A stretch of DNA of 64,000 nt from Pempheris klunzingeri. Its lineage: Eukaryota > Chordata > Actinopteri > Acropomatiformes > Pempheridae. The notes below the pieces were generated by a model. That model was not told the DNA's origin. It ran no database searches and was given only the letters and a program-made list of their open reading frames with translations. Where the stretch lies: NCBI RefSeq assembly GCF_042242105.1, contig NC_092029.1, positions 15,176,885-15,240,884 on the forward strand. The letters run 5' to 3'. Shown in pieces: positions 12,401 through 25,472 of this stretch. The translations under genes were made by a program, and so were the position numbers. Each line of letters begins with the position of its first letter. Positions within the stretch are counted from its first letter, which is position 1.

Positions 12401-15400
12401 CACCTGAGACTTCTCGCTGCATCTGTCCCAACCTCACCGTTGCCTGTTCTTATGACATTCGATGGTGTGCACACATGACTGAATCAGCGCAGCATTTGGA
12501 ACACTGCACAGGCAAATCAAATACTCCACAGTATGTAGTCCAAGCCCACTTAATCAACAGCATGCCTGCTGGATTTCACTCAATTACATCACATGTATGG
12601 AAATGTGGCACACTTTGTATCTCTGTATGCCATCCAGCACATCGTCTTTGCGTAGCAGAACAAAAAGCCACGCCACTAAAGAAACTACAATACTATTTCT
12701 GGCAGTGGGAAACAAACTAATCCGACCTTGATTCGTAGGGAGTTTTGGTGTCTTACATGCAACCGATTAGGTGACAGAATAATAAAAACTTGAATGCATG
12801 AGTAATGTAAAGTTATGACCTTAAAACGTAATGTAACTGCACAACACCTGCATGACTTTGGAGTCTCACAGCAACATTGACTGCGGCGGGCAGCTTTAGC
12901 TCATTTATTTTCTGACAGGTTTATGTGCTGAATGAAAGACGTCGGTAAGCCGACGGCCACAAGCGAAGGCGCAATCAATTGCAGGATTTGTCAGGTGTAC
13001 CCTCAGAGGTGACTGAAAACCGGCTGATGCCAATGCAGACAGCTAAATTCCTACTGATACCTCATGGACAAAAACATCCCCACGACCACACATCACTGTA
13101 GCTGATGAAGGTTTCCTGTTGAGCCTCTGAAAAATATAAACACTGAAAACCACGGGAGAAGTATCAGGTTTGAATGTCTGCAGTTCGAGCCTTTTTACCT
13201 CCCGCTTCCATGTCCAGCTACCAAACCTGCAGGTCTGCCATTAATCAATAATGAAATGCCTTTGCCATCCATGTCCTTTAGGTTACTTGCTCGGCCCCTT
13301 TTACTGTATACAATCACGTCTGGCTGGGAGCGCGTTAAAAATAGGCAATCATAAAAAGGTGCTTAAAGGGCGCCGGCGCTGGGACAGCAGAGAGATGCCA
13401 GGCAGGCAGGGGTCACCTCCCAGTCCCTGTGAACAGTCGACCAGACAGCGTCTACGGGATTCGTCTGTCTCCTCACTGTAGAGGTCAAACAGGACATGAA
13501 CATGCTTCCACAGCCGTTTCCCACATGAGCACAGGACAGGATGTACACACACACAGCAACAGAGATTGCTTGAGTGATGCATCTCAAATGAGGCCCATAA
13601 ATAGAATCATAAATAATAGGCTATGTTGCCGAGTTGAATCATTCATCGAAGTGTCATTTTTACATAGAGCAAAGAAATAAATTGGAGAGGACACATAATT
13701 ATGATGTGTTGTGGATGTATTTTTTTTGAAGGTAATGAGCTCCAATATTTGGTAGTTTGATAAATCATTGAAACGATTTGAATGCAAAGATTTGCAGGTG
13801 AAAGCTATAGAGTTTAGTTTCATCACTCTAAGGCCTTTACAGGCCTGACATGTTTTTACCTCAGCACAAATGCATTTAGACTGCAACTAAGACTCTTGCT
13901 GATATATAAATATTTGGCGTCTTGAACCAAATGACATGCCAGTTTGTTATTACTCACGCCACATTTTCTGAATCTTCAGGTAAATATGTATAATATGAGT
14001 GGTGCCAAGCAAGCTGCTTTCATAATAAAGTCCCTTGTTCTTAACAAAGGTTCTATGATCTGAAAAGAAAACAATCCTATCCATCCTGCTGTTCTTGTGT
14101 TTGCATGGGGCTGCTGTCTTTTAGTGGCAACAAGGGAGGGAGAGCATGAACGAGGGACTTCTGGATGGGGCGCTGCAGGCGGGAAGCAAAAAAAAAACAC
14201 ACAAAAAAAAAAAAAAAAAAAAAAAAAACACGTCCTCTTCAGAAGCTAAGCTACTAATCTAAAAATAAACCCTGGATTCTCTGTTTGGACACCTGACTGT
14301 GCCGCTTATGCAAGAAATTACTGGCAACGCTTTTGTTCATCCGTCTCCCCAACCCCCTCCGTCCTTATCTCATCAACCCCAGAAGTAATTATAAGTCCAC
14401 ACAGAGTCCTCGCAAGAAGTGTTGGGAGGATTTCAGGAGACGAAGAGATGCCATCGCTGCTTAAATTGAGGTCAGTTAGGGACAATGTGAAAATTATTAG
14501 GGGGAAAGGAAATCAGGGGAGGTCATTTTCTTTTGTTTTCTCACACCAGGTTTGTATCTTATTTCAGATCAGATAGTTAATAATAGCTTTAGTGTGAAAA
14601 CCCTTTGCCATATGCACATGACAGCAATGTTTCACATAGGGGCCGGCTTTATATGACATGTACAACATTTTTTTTCTCTAATATAATGTCATGTTGACCA
14701 GTTTGACGGGCCCAGTACATGTCATTAGGCAGTAATTTCCATTATATAAAACGCACTAGACTTCTTTCTTATGTTTGCCAAAAATCAGTTAATTGCTAGT
14801 AAAATTACTAAATGTACAATTGGCGGGGATGTTTTTACCCCTACAGTTGTTCAGAGAAAATAACTATATTGTCTCTAGATAAAAAGGTCACAGTTGCAAA
14901 TAAAAATCCCCTCAGATAACCTTAATGATTAAAGTCAGAGCATGCCCGACATTTAACATTTGCACAATTATGATTCCATAATCTGGTAATATTCCAGATA
15001 TCATGGTGCCGTTGCATAATGGATCACAGTAATGAGCGCCCTGTCTTCGTCCTCAACCCAACACTCATACAAAGGTTTTTACTATACTGCGTCTACTAAA
15101 TCTTAATAGATCAGTGCCTCAGGGGGAAAACAAAATGCTGTTATTTAAAAAAAACAAAAAACAGCTGAATCGAAATATTGTGATGCGAGCAACATGTTTT
15201 TGGCAGCGTGCCTGGTGCTACCTTCTGTCATAGCCCGCGCACCGACCCACAGACCAGCCAGGTCATTAACAGAATATAGTTGACACGCCAGTACAGTAGT
15301 CAAGAGACTCTTCAGAGGAGAACGATCCCTCTGGCTCATTATTAGACCATTAGATAATTATCTTGCTCCGGCAGACGTCAATGAGCAGCGTGACTTGACC

Positions 15401-18400
15401 GCGTCTGACATCAGCTTCTTGTAAACATGACAATGTCGCCTTGTTGGAAAAAAAATCTGAGCTTCACAGAAACCGTACAGAAGTTTGTATATGTTGGGAG
15501 CAGGGGCTCGGTAAACCCAAACCACACGTGATTATCTTACTTTTTTTAGGTCAATACTTTCACATGCTCAAACATCACATGTACAACTGCTCTCACATGG
15601 TCATGTAAGCACTTAAACACACGCAATTTCACCTGCATGAACACACTCAAATACCTATTACACTTCCACTTTTAGCACGAGTTCCCTTCAGCTTTTATGC
15701 GATGGTGTGTGTGAGTGAGAGTAGTCAAGCTGTTGAAAGGGGCCGAGCTGGTGGACCAGAAGACTCCTGGTTCAATAACCTAAAGGGGACACCGCTGTGA
15801 AACATACGCATTTAGCTGTGCACAGGAGAAAGAGGTAAACGACTCCCTCAGGGTGAGGTATGGATCTGCGACGGCAATGAGCGAACAGAGCCACTTTGCT
15901 TCTGTGACTGCATGTCTTTAGACCCCATGAAAGGTCCTTTCCAGCCTCCATTTTCATAAAAAAGGTATATATATAGCCAAAATCAGGACAGGATCCACGT
16001 TTGAGTTACCAAAAAAAAAAAAAAAAGGCAAATCTGAGCAGAGTTTGAATTAATAAATACATAAAGAGGTCAGGCGTGTTTGAACTGCACAGCTCAGTTG
16101 GAGAGCGCAGTGCAGGTGCTCGTGCCTGCTCTCGCAGCATTGTTCCACCGTTGGCATGCAAGCGAGAAGCAAAGCGAGGTCAGTTTCCATTATGCACAGC
16201 AGCATAATCCCCGCTTGTGTAATTCCCTTTTAAAAAGCCTCCTTCTGGTGTTTCCCTGGAGTTGAGGAACCTGCATTCCAACGTGGACTGGCCGCTACAC
16301 GCGGGCAGATTTGCCCCTCATGTTGCTGGCAAATTTCCTGCCTACTGCCCCCCTAAAGAGAGCGAGAATAGTCAGATCCCATGTTTGCCTCAAATCCTGC
16401 CTTTTGTTTTTGCCAACAGCAGAACTCGCACATTACTCACTAGCAAACATTTACACCAAATCAACACCGCAGCTTCTGCAGGGCCATGGCGCCACCGCTT
16501 TGGGCCCCCGGCATGAGGAGTGGCGTGGGTGAGGAGAGAACCGTCGTTAACTGACATGCAACATTCACAGCCCCTGTCCGTGAGCAGATTATTGCCATAT
16601 CTAAAACCACTATAATCAAATCCAGTCAGATTAATTCATAGCACAAACCAATCCATCGTGAAAAAAAAAAAAAAAAAACATTGCTTTGTTCACTTCTACT
16701 TTTTTGCACCGTTGCCTTCTTCTAGCAGGCCAATTATGCCATTCAAGTGGGAGTTCAATACATATTATTAGCAGCATCATTGTTAAAAGCAAATTATTCC
16801 TCCTGTAGAACATTAGCCACGGTGCTCTGCCCCTTCTCCAATTTTTCATGCTTCACACTTGGCGTCGGTGGGTGGGTATAATAATCATATAGATACATAC
16901 AGAATACATATAATATTCTGTGTCCCCAAGCAAACCTCTCAGCGCACCCCCCACCGCCACTCCCCCCTCCCTCTCTCTCTCTCTCTCTCTCTCACCCTCT
17001 CTTTGGTCACACTCCCCACACAGTCTGGAAAAGCCCATTTCAACTCTAGGAAGTTAAAAAAAAAAAAAAAAAAAAAACAGCCACTACTTTTGTTCATGTT
17101 CCAAGTTGTAAAATTTAGTTGAATAAGTGAGAGTGAGCTTGTTCCATCTATCATGGGATCACTACAGGGGAAGTGTATCTCATGGGATGGTGTGACTCAA
17201 AGTCTGCATGTGACTGTTTAGAGTATGTATGAGCCCTCTGCAGTGTGATTTAGTCCTTTGCAGATTACAAGCATGCTTTGTAATCGAGCATAAAAAAAAA
17301 AAAAAACGTTTGGACAGCACCTTGTGCTTTCCAAGAGCTAGTACTTAATGGCCAATAAAAGAGCCACTTATGATGAATGGCTGCTTTAGTAGCACAAGTT
17401 TCAGGACAAGCAGAACAACATTAGCACCCCATGAACCCAGAGAAGGGCTCCCTTGCTGATCACAGAAATAATGATGAGGAAAAGGAAGGGAGACCAATGC
17501 TGGCTGAGTGTAATCTATGCAGCCCACAAACAGCAGCTTAATTAAAAGGGAGCTTCAGATGTTGCACACACTCAGCATAAAACGAAAAGCCTCCAATAAT
17601 AATTCTCATCCAATTGAGCCAGGGTAGTGCTTTCCCCCGGAGGGTCGCACGCCAGTGCCAACGCTGGTCCACTGCTGGATCAGCTCTGGACAAACGACTG
17701 CATGGGGAACCAGGACAAACACATAGAGCTGCAGTGGGTTAGGTCCTTCACAATGAACAGACGCGTCTATTCAGCTCTTAGGGAAACTGGAGATGGTAAA
17801 CAAATTTGTCATCCTAGACAGATTTGACCGTCTTTGCACAGATCACCAGCAGCCATTCTGGTTCATACTCCTTTGTGTCCCAGATTGGGTTTTTGTTTCA
17901 CTGACAATAATTCCCCCTGACAAGTGCGACATGAACAATAAGTTAATTGCCGTCATTCAAACCTCAGTTTTCAAGCAACTTCCTTTTAAAAGATAACAGG
18001 TTTATCTGCTGTTAACAAAAGAGTACAACTTTTTGACACCACTGCACCAATTATTTTCATCGATGGTAAGGTCTGAAGTGGTTTAAGTTTGGTTTGTTAG
18101 CCATTACCTACCAGGATGAGCTTGTTGCCAACGTTACAGGGATCTACTTGTGATATTTGTGTTTGTGTTGCTCGCCTTGTAGAGTTGAGTTTGTACATAC
18201 AGACTTGGCAGTCAGAGTGAAAAACTGTGTTGAGCAAAAAACAGTCCCATGAATCACGTCTTGAAAAAAAGCTTGTGTGATTTTATCTTATTAAAAACAA
18301 ATCATCTGTCTAGAATGAATAAATCCGTTTTCTTGACATTTATGCTGTGATTTGACTGTCTTAAGATACTGGTCCTCATTCCTACTTGAAATTCATGTTC

Positions 18401-21400
18401 TTGGAGTGCCTTGGTAGCCAAGTGGTTACAGCGTCACTGTCACTATCAATTAAAAGGCAGAAATTCCCCCAAACTTAGCATACAAATAAATTAATCTAAT
18501 TTAATTAAGAGTCACTCATACAGCCCACAGCTAGCCAAAACAGAGCGTCCTGTCAACTGAGGTGCGTCAAATCTGCAACTACGAGACCAAGGCCCAAGAA
18601 CACAGAGTCATATGATCAGCTCACACCGACGAGGCAGAGCGGTGGTGGGATAAGAGGACGGAGGACTAGAGCCGATGAGAAATGTGTGGAATGTGAAGTC
18701 AAGTCTGGTGCCTCCAGTGTGGAAGACATTTGAATGGAAAAAAGGTAATCCTGAAGGATTAGGAGGAAAACTTTCAGCACATAATCTTGTCATTTGGCAC
18801 TCGTTTCAATAGGACCCCGCGGTGAACTCTCAAAGCATTCAGACAACTGAATAGTTTATTATCATTGGTGTAAAAATGTTCGTTTGAATATAAAATAGCA
18901 GGTTACAGCACCAGTGATTCACTAATCTCTGAGGAGTCTGCCTGCTGTGACCACTAATGAAGTAATAGCCAGTTAGTCCTTACTGGGTCACTTGTAATGC
19001 TGCTGCTGCAAAAAAAAAAAGGGTACATTTTCAAATCACTTGCTAAATGTTTGCACCTTGGTGTCGTCTTCTATGTGCTAGACAAATACAAATAGTAACA
19101 CAAACGTTGAGTTGCACATCATTAATATCAGGGCTTAAAAATCCTTTACATTTTCAATTTAGGAAGTTAATTATTACTAGTTAATTCCTACATTCTCTAA
19201 AGCCAGTTAATATCACAGCACAAGAAGTACAAATATTTCAGAAAATGTCCTAAGGGGACCAAACCTCTAATCTTGGCACCTTGGGTGCCATGTTTCTCTC
19301 CAAAGTCTGGCAGGATCACATGACAATCAAGTGAACCAGTGGATGTAGAACAAAAGTCAGGACTGGTGGCCATTCAAATGCCATGAAAATGAAAAGCAAG
19401 ACAAACAAATGATGTCTTGCCGGTGCTGCCGGTACTTGTGCACCATTTCAAATCAATAATTTCATGAAAAACGTGGCTTTAATGATTTTCGTAGCCCGAT
19501 GCAGACATCAGCAGTGTCAGTGGAAGTGTCAGCATACAGGCCAGTATGACTAATTACAGAGATTGCTGCTTCCTTTAAGCGTACCAAAGATGCTGTAACA
19601 TAATCAATATGACCCTTTTAATAGCACTTTCAGTGCTTATAACAGCACAAGTGATCTAAACTGAGTCAGAACAATAGAGTCAAGCTGAATTAAAGCAAAG
19701 TAACAACTCAAAAACTTTAGTATTGGCTCTATTGGGAGTTACTTTTTAGCACCAATTGTACTGATGTATTGTTTTCTCTCCTAGAACAATAAATCACCTT
19801 ACAAAGAGTTCACCCATAGACATCTGTGTATCTAATGATCAAGATAAAACAACAAAATAAAAGACCTCCCTCACTCACACCGAGTCTTGATAAAAGATTT
19901 GATTTAAAGAAGCAATAATTGATTTCTTTGCCCACTTGGGGCAGTTACGTCACAAGCCAAAATAATGAACCGGAAAAGGCTAAAAACGCACTGTGGAGCT
20001 GAGGAAAAATGCAGAGTGGTGTAATAACTCTCTGCTGGGCCATCACTACGAGTGACCTGCTTTGCATTAAAGTAATTTAACCCATTGACCATAAAACATG
20101 ATGAGTGCAGCTGTAATCTCAGAATGGCATACCTGGCTCTGAACAGTTCTTCTGCTCCGTTTTATTGTCGGGTTCCGAAGCCATTAGCCGTCTTCCCCAG
20201 TGTTCAACATTCGGATGTCCCTCCACTAGCATGCCATGGCCTGCAATGGAAGACAAAAACAGCTTAGCTTATCATACATGCAACATGTCTAAACTTATAG
20301 CAGAGTATGCAAGTTTACAGCACAAAACATGTTGGAGTTTAATGCTCCAGATCACCTGGAATGACTCTGAAAGCATTTGCTTTATGCTGCAGGGAAACCT
20401 CAAAACTCCATTTTGCACATTTTAAAATGAGAAATCAAAACTAACATGGCCGCTCTGGCGCAGTATGTCTGTTTCATGACCCAAAACATCCATGATCATG
20501 ATCACGGTCATTAATCCAAATAAGGCTGCAGTTCTTTAATCCCTTAAAAGTTTTTCGTTTATGTAGATATGAAATTTTCATCTGGCGGCAGCAATAACAC
20601 ATCAACATGCAGCTGCTGTGCCATTATGTGTTGGGGTGGGAGAGTGGGAGGAGGAGCATGCAAGTTTCATTTTTCATTAAACGGCTCTTAAGCCTCCGTA
20701 ATGAGGGCATCAAAAACTGCTGTCCCAAATCTTTTATGTAAAATCATACCAACGTGCTGAGCAGCGTTTTTGACTTGCAATTTTCATAAAATGTCTCCAT
20801 ACAAAACGCAACGTTGAGATGGCGAAGCAGGATGATGGAGAGTATTTCTGTATAAGAGCTTAGGGAATAAACCAATGGTCCGTGTTCAACTCGTATACAA
20901 GTTGTTCATCAACAGACTACCTAGATCTGGCTCTTTGTTGTCAGTTACGCAATGGTTGTGAAAGACTTTCCATGTAGCAGTGAACTCACATGATCTGTTC
21001 ATGTAAATGTCTCCTTGACAATGTGTCATCCTCATATGACCGTTCAGTCTCAGGAGGCCAATTGCCCCGACTTTGAGGAAGTAATGGTTTAGACCAGCGG
21101 TTCCTAAACATTTTAGACCATACACCCCCTTCGACATCCCAACCAGGTTGATACACTCCCAATCTCCCGCACCTTTTTTAAAAAAAAAAAAAAAAATTAA
21201 ACAAAGAACAGCCTATTTATAGCTATGAAGGCTATGGCAAGAGCAAACCGACACGCACAGGCACATCATGAGAGAAGATAGGGGAAAATGCTGTCATATT
21301 TTAAATCGGAGTAAAGCAAATAATTTCACAAAAAGAACACATTTATGTAAATCAGCATTTTATATTTCGGAACGATCATTTGAACGCTTCCAAGGCCCTT

Positions 21401-24400
21401 GTCAGGGCATTTTTCTGCAAGAAAATACTATACAAGGACAGCCATTCCATTTTTCCTCTCACACACCCCCTGGAAATCCCTCGTCCCCTAGACTGCTTTT
21501 AGGGTACTAAATTGTTTTTCTAGGTCAAAGTCCTTCAATGACAATTGCCACCATAAAGACAGAAGTAATTTACATTTTACGGTAATAATATAGTAAAATT
21601 GGACCAGTAAATCAACCGACACATCAGTATCATGGCACACGCTGGCTAACTCTAGCACAGATAAGCTAAAGCCATGTCCGTCAGATAAAGACACTAAGAT
21701 GCTCTGTGGAGCCAATGGGAACTTTGATTTGATAAAGATACCTTAAATTTAAAAAGGGAAAACAATCCAGTATTGGTCTTGTGTGAAAAACAAATATTAC
21801 ATTTTTCAAATATAAATTAAAAAAAAAACACCTAATAGTAGTCCTGGTGTACTGACACAGAAAGGACTTCATTAAACGGCTTTCTATCCAGTATAGTTAG
21901 ACAGCCTGACGATCAGCAGGCGCTGGACAAACAGACTGTACACAAGGCGACTGCAGCTGCTTCCCACAGCTCGTCCAATCCAAAAGACCAAACCCTCCAG
22001 TCATCGCTCCAACCTGTTCCTCCTCACTAACCAGCTCAGATTCACTCCTCTACTGCCTCTGGTCTTTCCTTTTTGTTTTAATCCTATTCTAGCAAGGCTC
22101 ACAAAAAAAACAACACTGTCCAATTTAGTGCCAGGAGAGCAACATGGATGCCAATTTGCAAAACACAAACAAACACGTTGCACATGGCCGGATCGTTCAC
22201 ATTCAAACAACAAACTGGTTCGGACATAGTGGATCATTTACATTGTTTTGGAAAATGACACGACAGTCCATCTAAATCTAATTCGTACAAGCGGTTATGT
22301 GTTGAAACGCATCGCCGCAACTATGAAATCTTCCAATTTTTAAAAATAGAGTCAGATGTTTCCTGGAAGACTACACAAGGCAGAACAACTGCATGTGTGC
22401 GTGTGAACATGAGTGTGCAGTGCACCCTGCCAAGCATCCGAGAGGAAAAACAGTGAAGACCTGATTCTGGTAGTACTTCTAGGCAGGCTGGGGGGGGGGG
22501 GGGGGGGGGGGTTAAATGAGGGCCTCAACCTGCTGTGGGGCACGACTTGCTTTGATCAATCGTTTTATTCTTCTTGTTCAATGACCACTGATTTGGTGCC
22601 CTCTTGTAAATTAAGAGGTTTTGATTAATCCTTGTGTGTTTGTCAGTGGAATTTGGTGGACAGGGAACTTGAGCCAAGAACCATTCAATTTACCTTGGTA
22701 ATTGGATCTTTGATTTATCAGGTTAAAAAAAAAAAAAAAAAGGCAATATATTTGACATTAAATCTACTTGCTACTTTAAAGCAGCGACAGAGAAACCAAA
22801 CGGGGAAAACAAAAGGCTGTGAGTACACCTCTATATTGAGTAGCAGAGGAAGACAAGAGGGTGCAAGCAATAATAATAATAGCACAGTGGTAATGTCATC
22901 CTCCAGGTCTGTTCAATCAGCTCAGCAGGGAGAGGGACCAAGGACAACCATCCATCAATCTATGTGCGATGAACATGCTCTACTTATGAGTGTCACATCT
23001 CACAGCACGGCACAGCACAGCACCATAACCCCCCCCCCCGCTGGCCATTGCCATCAGCCTGCTGCAGCTACCTGTCAGATCCGAGCCCTGCCCCTGCCTC
23101 TTGGAAAAAAAAAAAAAACACACCTGTTCTAGTCCCCCATGTGGAGCCCTGTTGCACTCACACGCAGCCCGATCAGCATGCACAACAGCATGTTGCGCCC
23201 CACCCCTCTTTATGGAGATGTAACCCAGGAGCAGTGCATCAAATCCCATCCATCTGGACCATTCAGCACATCAACACTCCCCCACACTACTATCAATCAA
23301 AAGAGGTGGCAAACACGGGGCACAGATTTTACTGTGACATGACAAACGCTTGTTCCTGATGTGATGGCTGAAAGATGAGAAGGCCACAGCTATTCAATTA
23401 GACAGATCTGATTATGGCGAGCTTTTGGGTCTCGTGGGTTCAGAGGGAGGGGGGGGGCATCTGGTTCTCTCTAAAACACTTCTCGTGCATGTCACCTTGA
23501 CATCCCTCTGCCCCTACTGCTGGTCAGATAGGCTGGAATTCATGAGGAATGCCTTCTGTCAACACCCTCACATGGCCATCACTGTGTGGGTCAGGCAAAC
23601 TTGATTAAATGAAAAAAAAAAAAAAAAAAAAAAGGCCAGCCATTAGTGACAAGGGGGCTTACTTTGGCTCCCAGTGCCTGCCTTTGGAGATAAGAGATTT
23701 GCACTCGCCTGTATGATATCATTCCAGAATAATCTTTTAAGCCTCTTGTTGTTTTTAATGTAATTAATAAAACTCCCAATACATCAGTTTCAGATCTACA
23801 GTCAGGCAGCGGTTGTGGCGAATTTACAGCTGCTTTCAGCCATGGGGCCTAAGTGGTTGCAGATGGACAGATCCCAGGTCAGTGTGTGGGGCTGGGGCTT
23901 AGGGTTAGAGGCACTTTGAGTATAAAAAAAAAACAAAAACAAAGAGAGACCTTTTCCCTTTCATGCCCACATGCAAGAACACATGTTTAAAATGCAGTAT
24001 TAAATCTCCCCTGCACTAAAAAAATGTTTGCAATATTCATGTTGGCACCGTCTTGTTGTTCCCTTCATACACACTGCACAGTCCTAGGGGTGTGTTTTGT
24101 CTAGTTAACCTGTGATCCCAGTGGTGTGTGTCAGATATCATTCTTCACCAGCAAAATGTCAAGGTTGGTCGTTACATTACATAACTGTGTGTGTGTGTGG
24201 GATGCTCTGCGTGTCAGTGTTTGTGCAGGCCTGAGGTAAGAGTTTTGACATGTGTGCATGGGAGGGTGTGCTGTTTGGGGGTGTCCGTTTCTGCGTGTCT
24301 GTGCGCGCGCCTGCATGGGCATCACACGCATCACGCATGATCAGCCATCTGAGTCGTTTGCTCAGCGAACACCTCGGGCATCAGCTATGAATATTGTAAC

Positions 24401-25472
24401 ATTTAAGCAAAAGCAGCCTGGTGTTTACCCCCCCCCCCCCCCCCTCCACCCACCACCACACACACACTCCATTTTAAATGATCGTCAGTGGCCTCTGCGT
24501 AAAATCAGCATCCCTCGGTGGAACCTGGAAGCATGACGATGCTCGAGAGTGACTGAGGTGATCCAGTGTGTGCAATGGTGTGCGAAGCCCCGGGCCAGAC
24601 GCGATGATGCCAGTATTAACTACGATCCTGAGCTCCAGTGTAGTGTGACCGAGGATGCGCCTGGCGCCAAAATATAAATATATATACTTGGGAAAAAAAA
24701 TCAAAAATTGCGTGCATTCAGGGGTCGGTCACTGATCGATGTGTGCATGTGGAGCTTGACGTGTGAGTGTGCCGTGATTACGAGCCTGCCTCGCAAATTA
24801 AAAACGTGCCGCTGCCACGGCGCGCACACTGCGGCATACAGGCTACGGACAAACAGACGCATGTATCCTCCAACACTGAGGTGTTATTAAAAAAAGAAGA
24901 GGCTGTGAGCTGACATTAACATGTGCAGCTGACTTTTACTACTGAGTGTGATTGGCCAGAAACACCGAACGCATCTTGGGCCATTTACTGCATTTTTACC
25001 CAAATTACAGACTTCAGACTAAAAAAAAAAAAAAAAAGGGGGGTAGAAACGCGCAATCAGAGGCAAACACATTTTTGGAAAGGAAGAAGGACCTGCTCCT
25101 ATTTGAAAACACACACGAACACACCGCTGTGATCCCATGTCCTTGACATTAACGCGTTTGTTTCAGTGATCGGTGTGAATGTGGCTCTGATCACCATTAA
25201 CTGCTGTGCGTGCGGGTGCGTGATTTCACTGCAGATTTCTGAGCTGCTACATGCTCCGTCCTCAGCTCCCTGCGCCCCGGTGCATCTCAGCAGTCTCTCC
25301 CCCACTCACCTGTCTTGGTCAACAGCGCCGACATGCTCCACGCCACGAAGAGGACACTGCAGATAAAGCACACCTGAACGAAAAGCATCTCCCTCCTCTT
25401 GCGAACTTTAAATATCTTCGCAATTATTGTCTTTTTGGACGCGCTCACGGTGTCGGTGTCGTCCCGCTCCAT
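3478..25472 (-). CDS. slc24a4: Sodium/potassium/calcium exchanger 4, 5' half (truncated by window edge)
   Basis: K+-dependent Na+/Ca2+ exchanger (NCKX4 family), a plasma-membrane antiporter. Ten coding exons on the complement, in transcript order: 25310-25472, 20133-20240, 10572-10648, 7637-7711, 7466-7550, 7253-7356, 6828-6902, 6685-6710, 6477-6530, 3478-3632. They sum to 922 nt (307 codons plus 1 nt) and all phases agree. Residues about 29-50 form a cleavable signal or first membrane segment. NKT and NCS glycosylation sequons lie near residues 82-90. The alpha-1 ion-binding repeat spans about residues 145-205 and contains GSSAPELFASVIG and GDVGVGTIVGSAVFNILC. Further membrane segments follow to about residue 255, then the start of the large acidic cytoplasmic loop. 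VFITHGDVG (His rather than the Lys of SLC24A3), the loop ending DDDPSSPLL, and linkage to cpsf2 point to SLC24A4. The alpha-2 half is not in the window. The start ATG (25470-25472) is chosen as the first in-frame Met before the signal segment. Confidence 0.93.
8807..8819. promoter_or_regulatory. DR1-type nuclear receptor site
   Basis: TGACCTTTGACCT is a direct repeat of TGACCT separated by one base, the layout bound by RXR heterodimers and HNF4-type receptors. It occupies the position in the upstream sub-repeat that corresponds to the ERE-like palindrome in the downstream one. Confidence 0.4.
8921..8938. promoter_or_regulatory. Perfect palindromic estrogen-response-element-like site
   Basis: AAGGTCACAGTGACCTTT contains the consensus half-sites AGGTCA and TGACCT in inverted orientation with a 3-bp spacer, which is the canonical ERE architecture. 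It is embedded in an interspersed repeat within an slc24a4 intron. Binding is inferred only from sequence. Confidence 0.45.
11770..12215. repeat. Teleost interspersed repeat fragments
   Basis: AATAATGCATTTTATTTGCAGTGCACTTTACATT at 11785-11817 is a motif that recurs at 28059-28092. From about 12040 to 12210 there is a second block with ATTCATCCTCCGACCACCGAGAATGTC, AAAATTTCACAGCAATCCATCC and CCCTAGAGCCATGCCGC, a combination I recognise from high-copy fish repeats. There are no coding remnants. Boundaries are approximate. Confidence 0.5.
20133..20240 (-). CDS. slc24a4: slc24a4 coding exon 2 (extracellular N-glycosylated segment)
   Basis: 108 nt between an AG acceptor at 20241-20242 and a GTATG donor. 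It encodes an extracellular stretch with WGRRLMAS and two N-glycosylation sequons (NKT, NCS) and ends NCSEP. It joins in phase to AIHEFPDDLF in the next exon, mirroring the NCTDPAIHEFPTDLF junction of human SLC24A4. It is isolated by introns of about 5.1 kb (upstream) and 9.5 kb (downstream). Confidence 0.85.
21091..21260. repeat. Degraded hAT-type repeat end
   Basis: CAGCGGTTCCTAAACATTTT followed by AGACCATACACCCCC resembles the left end of a widespread hAT family whose elements begin CAGTGGTTCTCAA. No matching right end was found nearby, so this is probably a fragment. It lies in slc24a4 intron 1. Confidence 0.4.
22490..22511 (+). repeat. Homopolymer G run (22)
   Basis: Twenty-two consecutive G bases in slc24a4 intron 1, a potential intermolecular G-quadruplex and a likely assembly-length artefact site. 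Confidence 0.95.
25310..25472 (-). CDS. slc24a4: slc24a4 coding exon 1 (start codon, basic N-terminus, first hydrophobic segment)
   Basis: The exon opens with MERDD, continues through a lysine/arginine-rich stretch (VRKRREM) and then a run of about 20 hydrophobic residues. It ends at a GTGAGT donor after the first base of a glycine codon. The basic then hydrophobic layout fits the signal-anchor segment of the NCKX family, and the VRKRREM box resembles the KVRRRREML of mammalian SLC24A4. Confidence 0.88.

Noticed and set aside
16078..16125. tRNA-like A-box (CAGCTCAGTTGGAGAGCGC)
   Set aside because: No B-box at the expected distance and no cloverleaf folding; not called as a tRNA or SINE.
18405..18450. 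CTTGGTAGCCAAGTGGTTACAG resembling a tRNA-Ser/Leu-like SINE head
   Set aside because: No B-box or SINE body follows clearly; at most a short fragment.
22632..23132. 166-codon plus-strand ORF in slc24a4 intron 1
   Set aside because: Low complexity with poly-Lys from an A run and no domain or splice context; antisense to the gene.
3478..25472. Alternative assignment of the exchanger as slc24a3 or slc24a5
   Set aside because: Position-specific residues (VFITHGDVG) and the loop sequence fit SLC24A4, and the neighbour is cpsf2 as for human SLC24A4.
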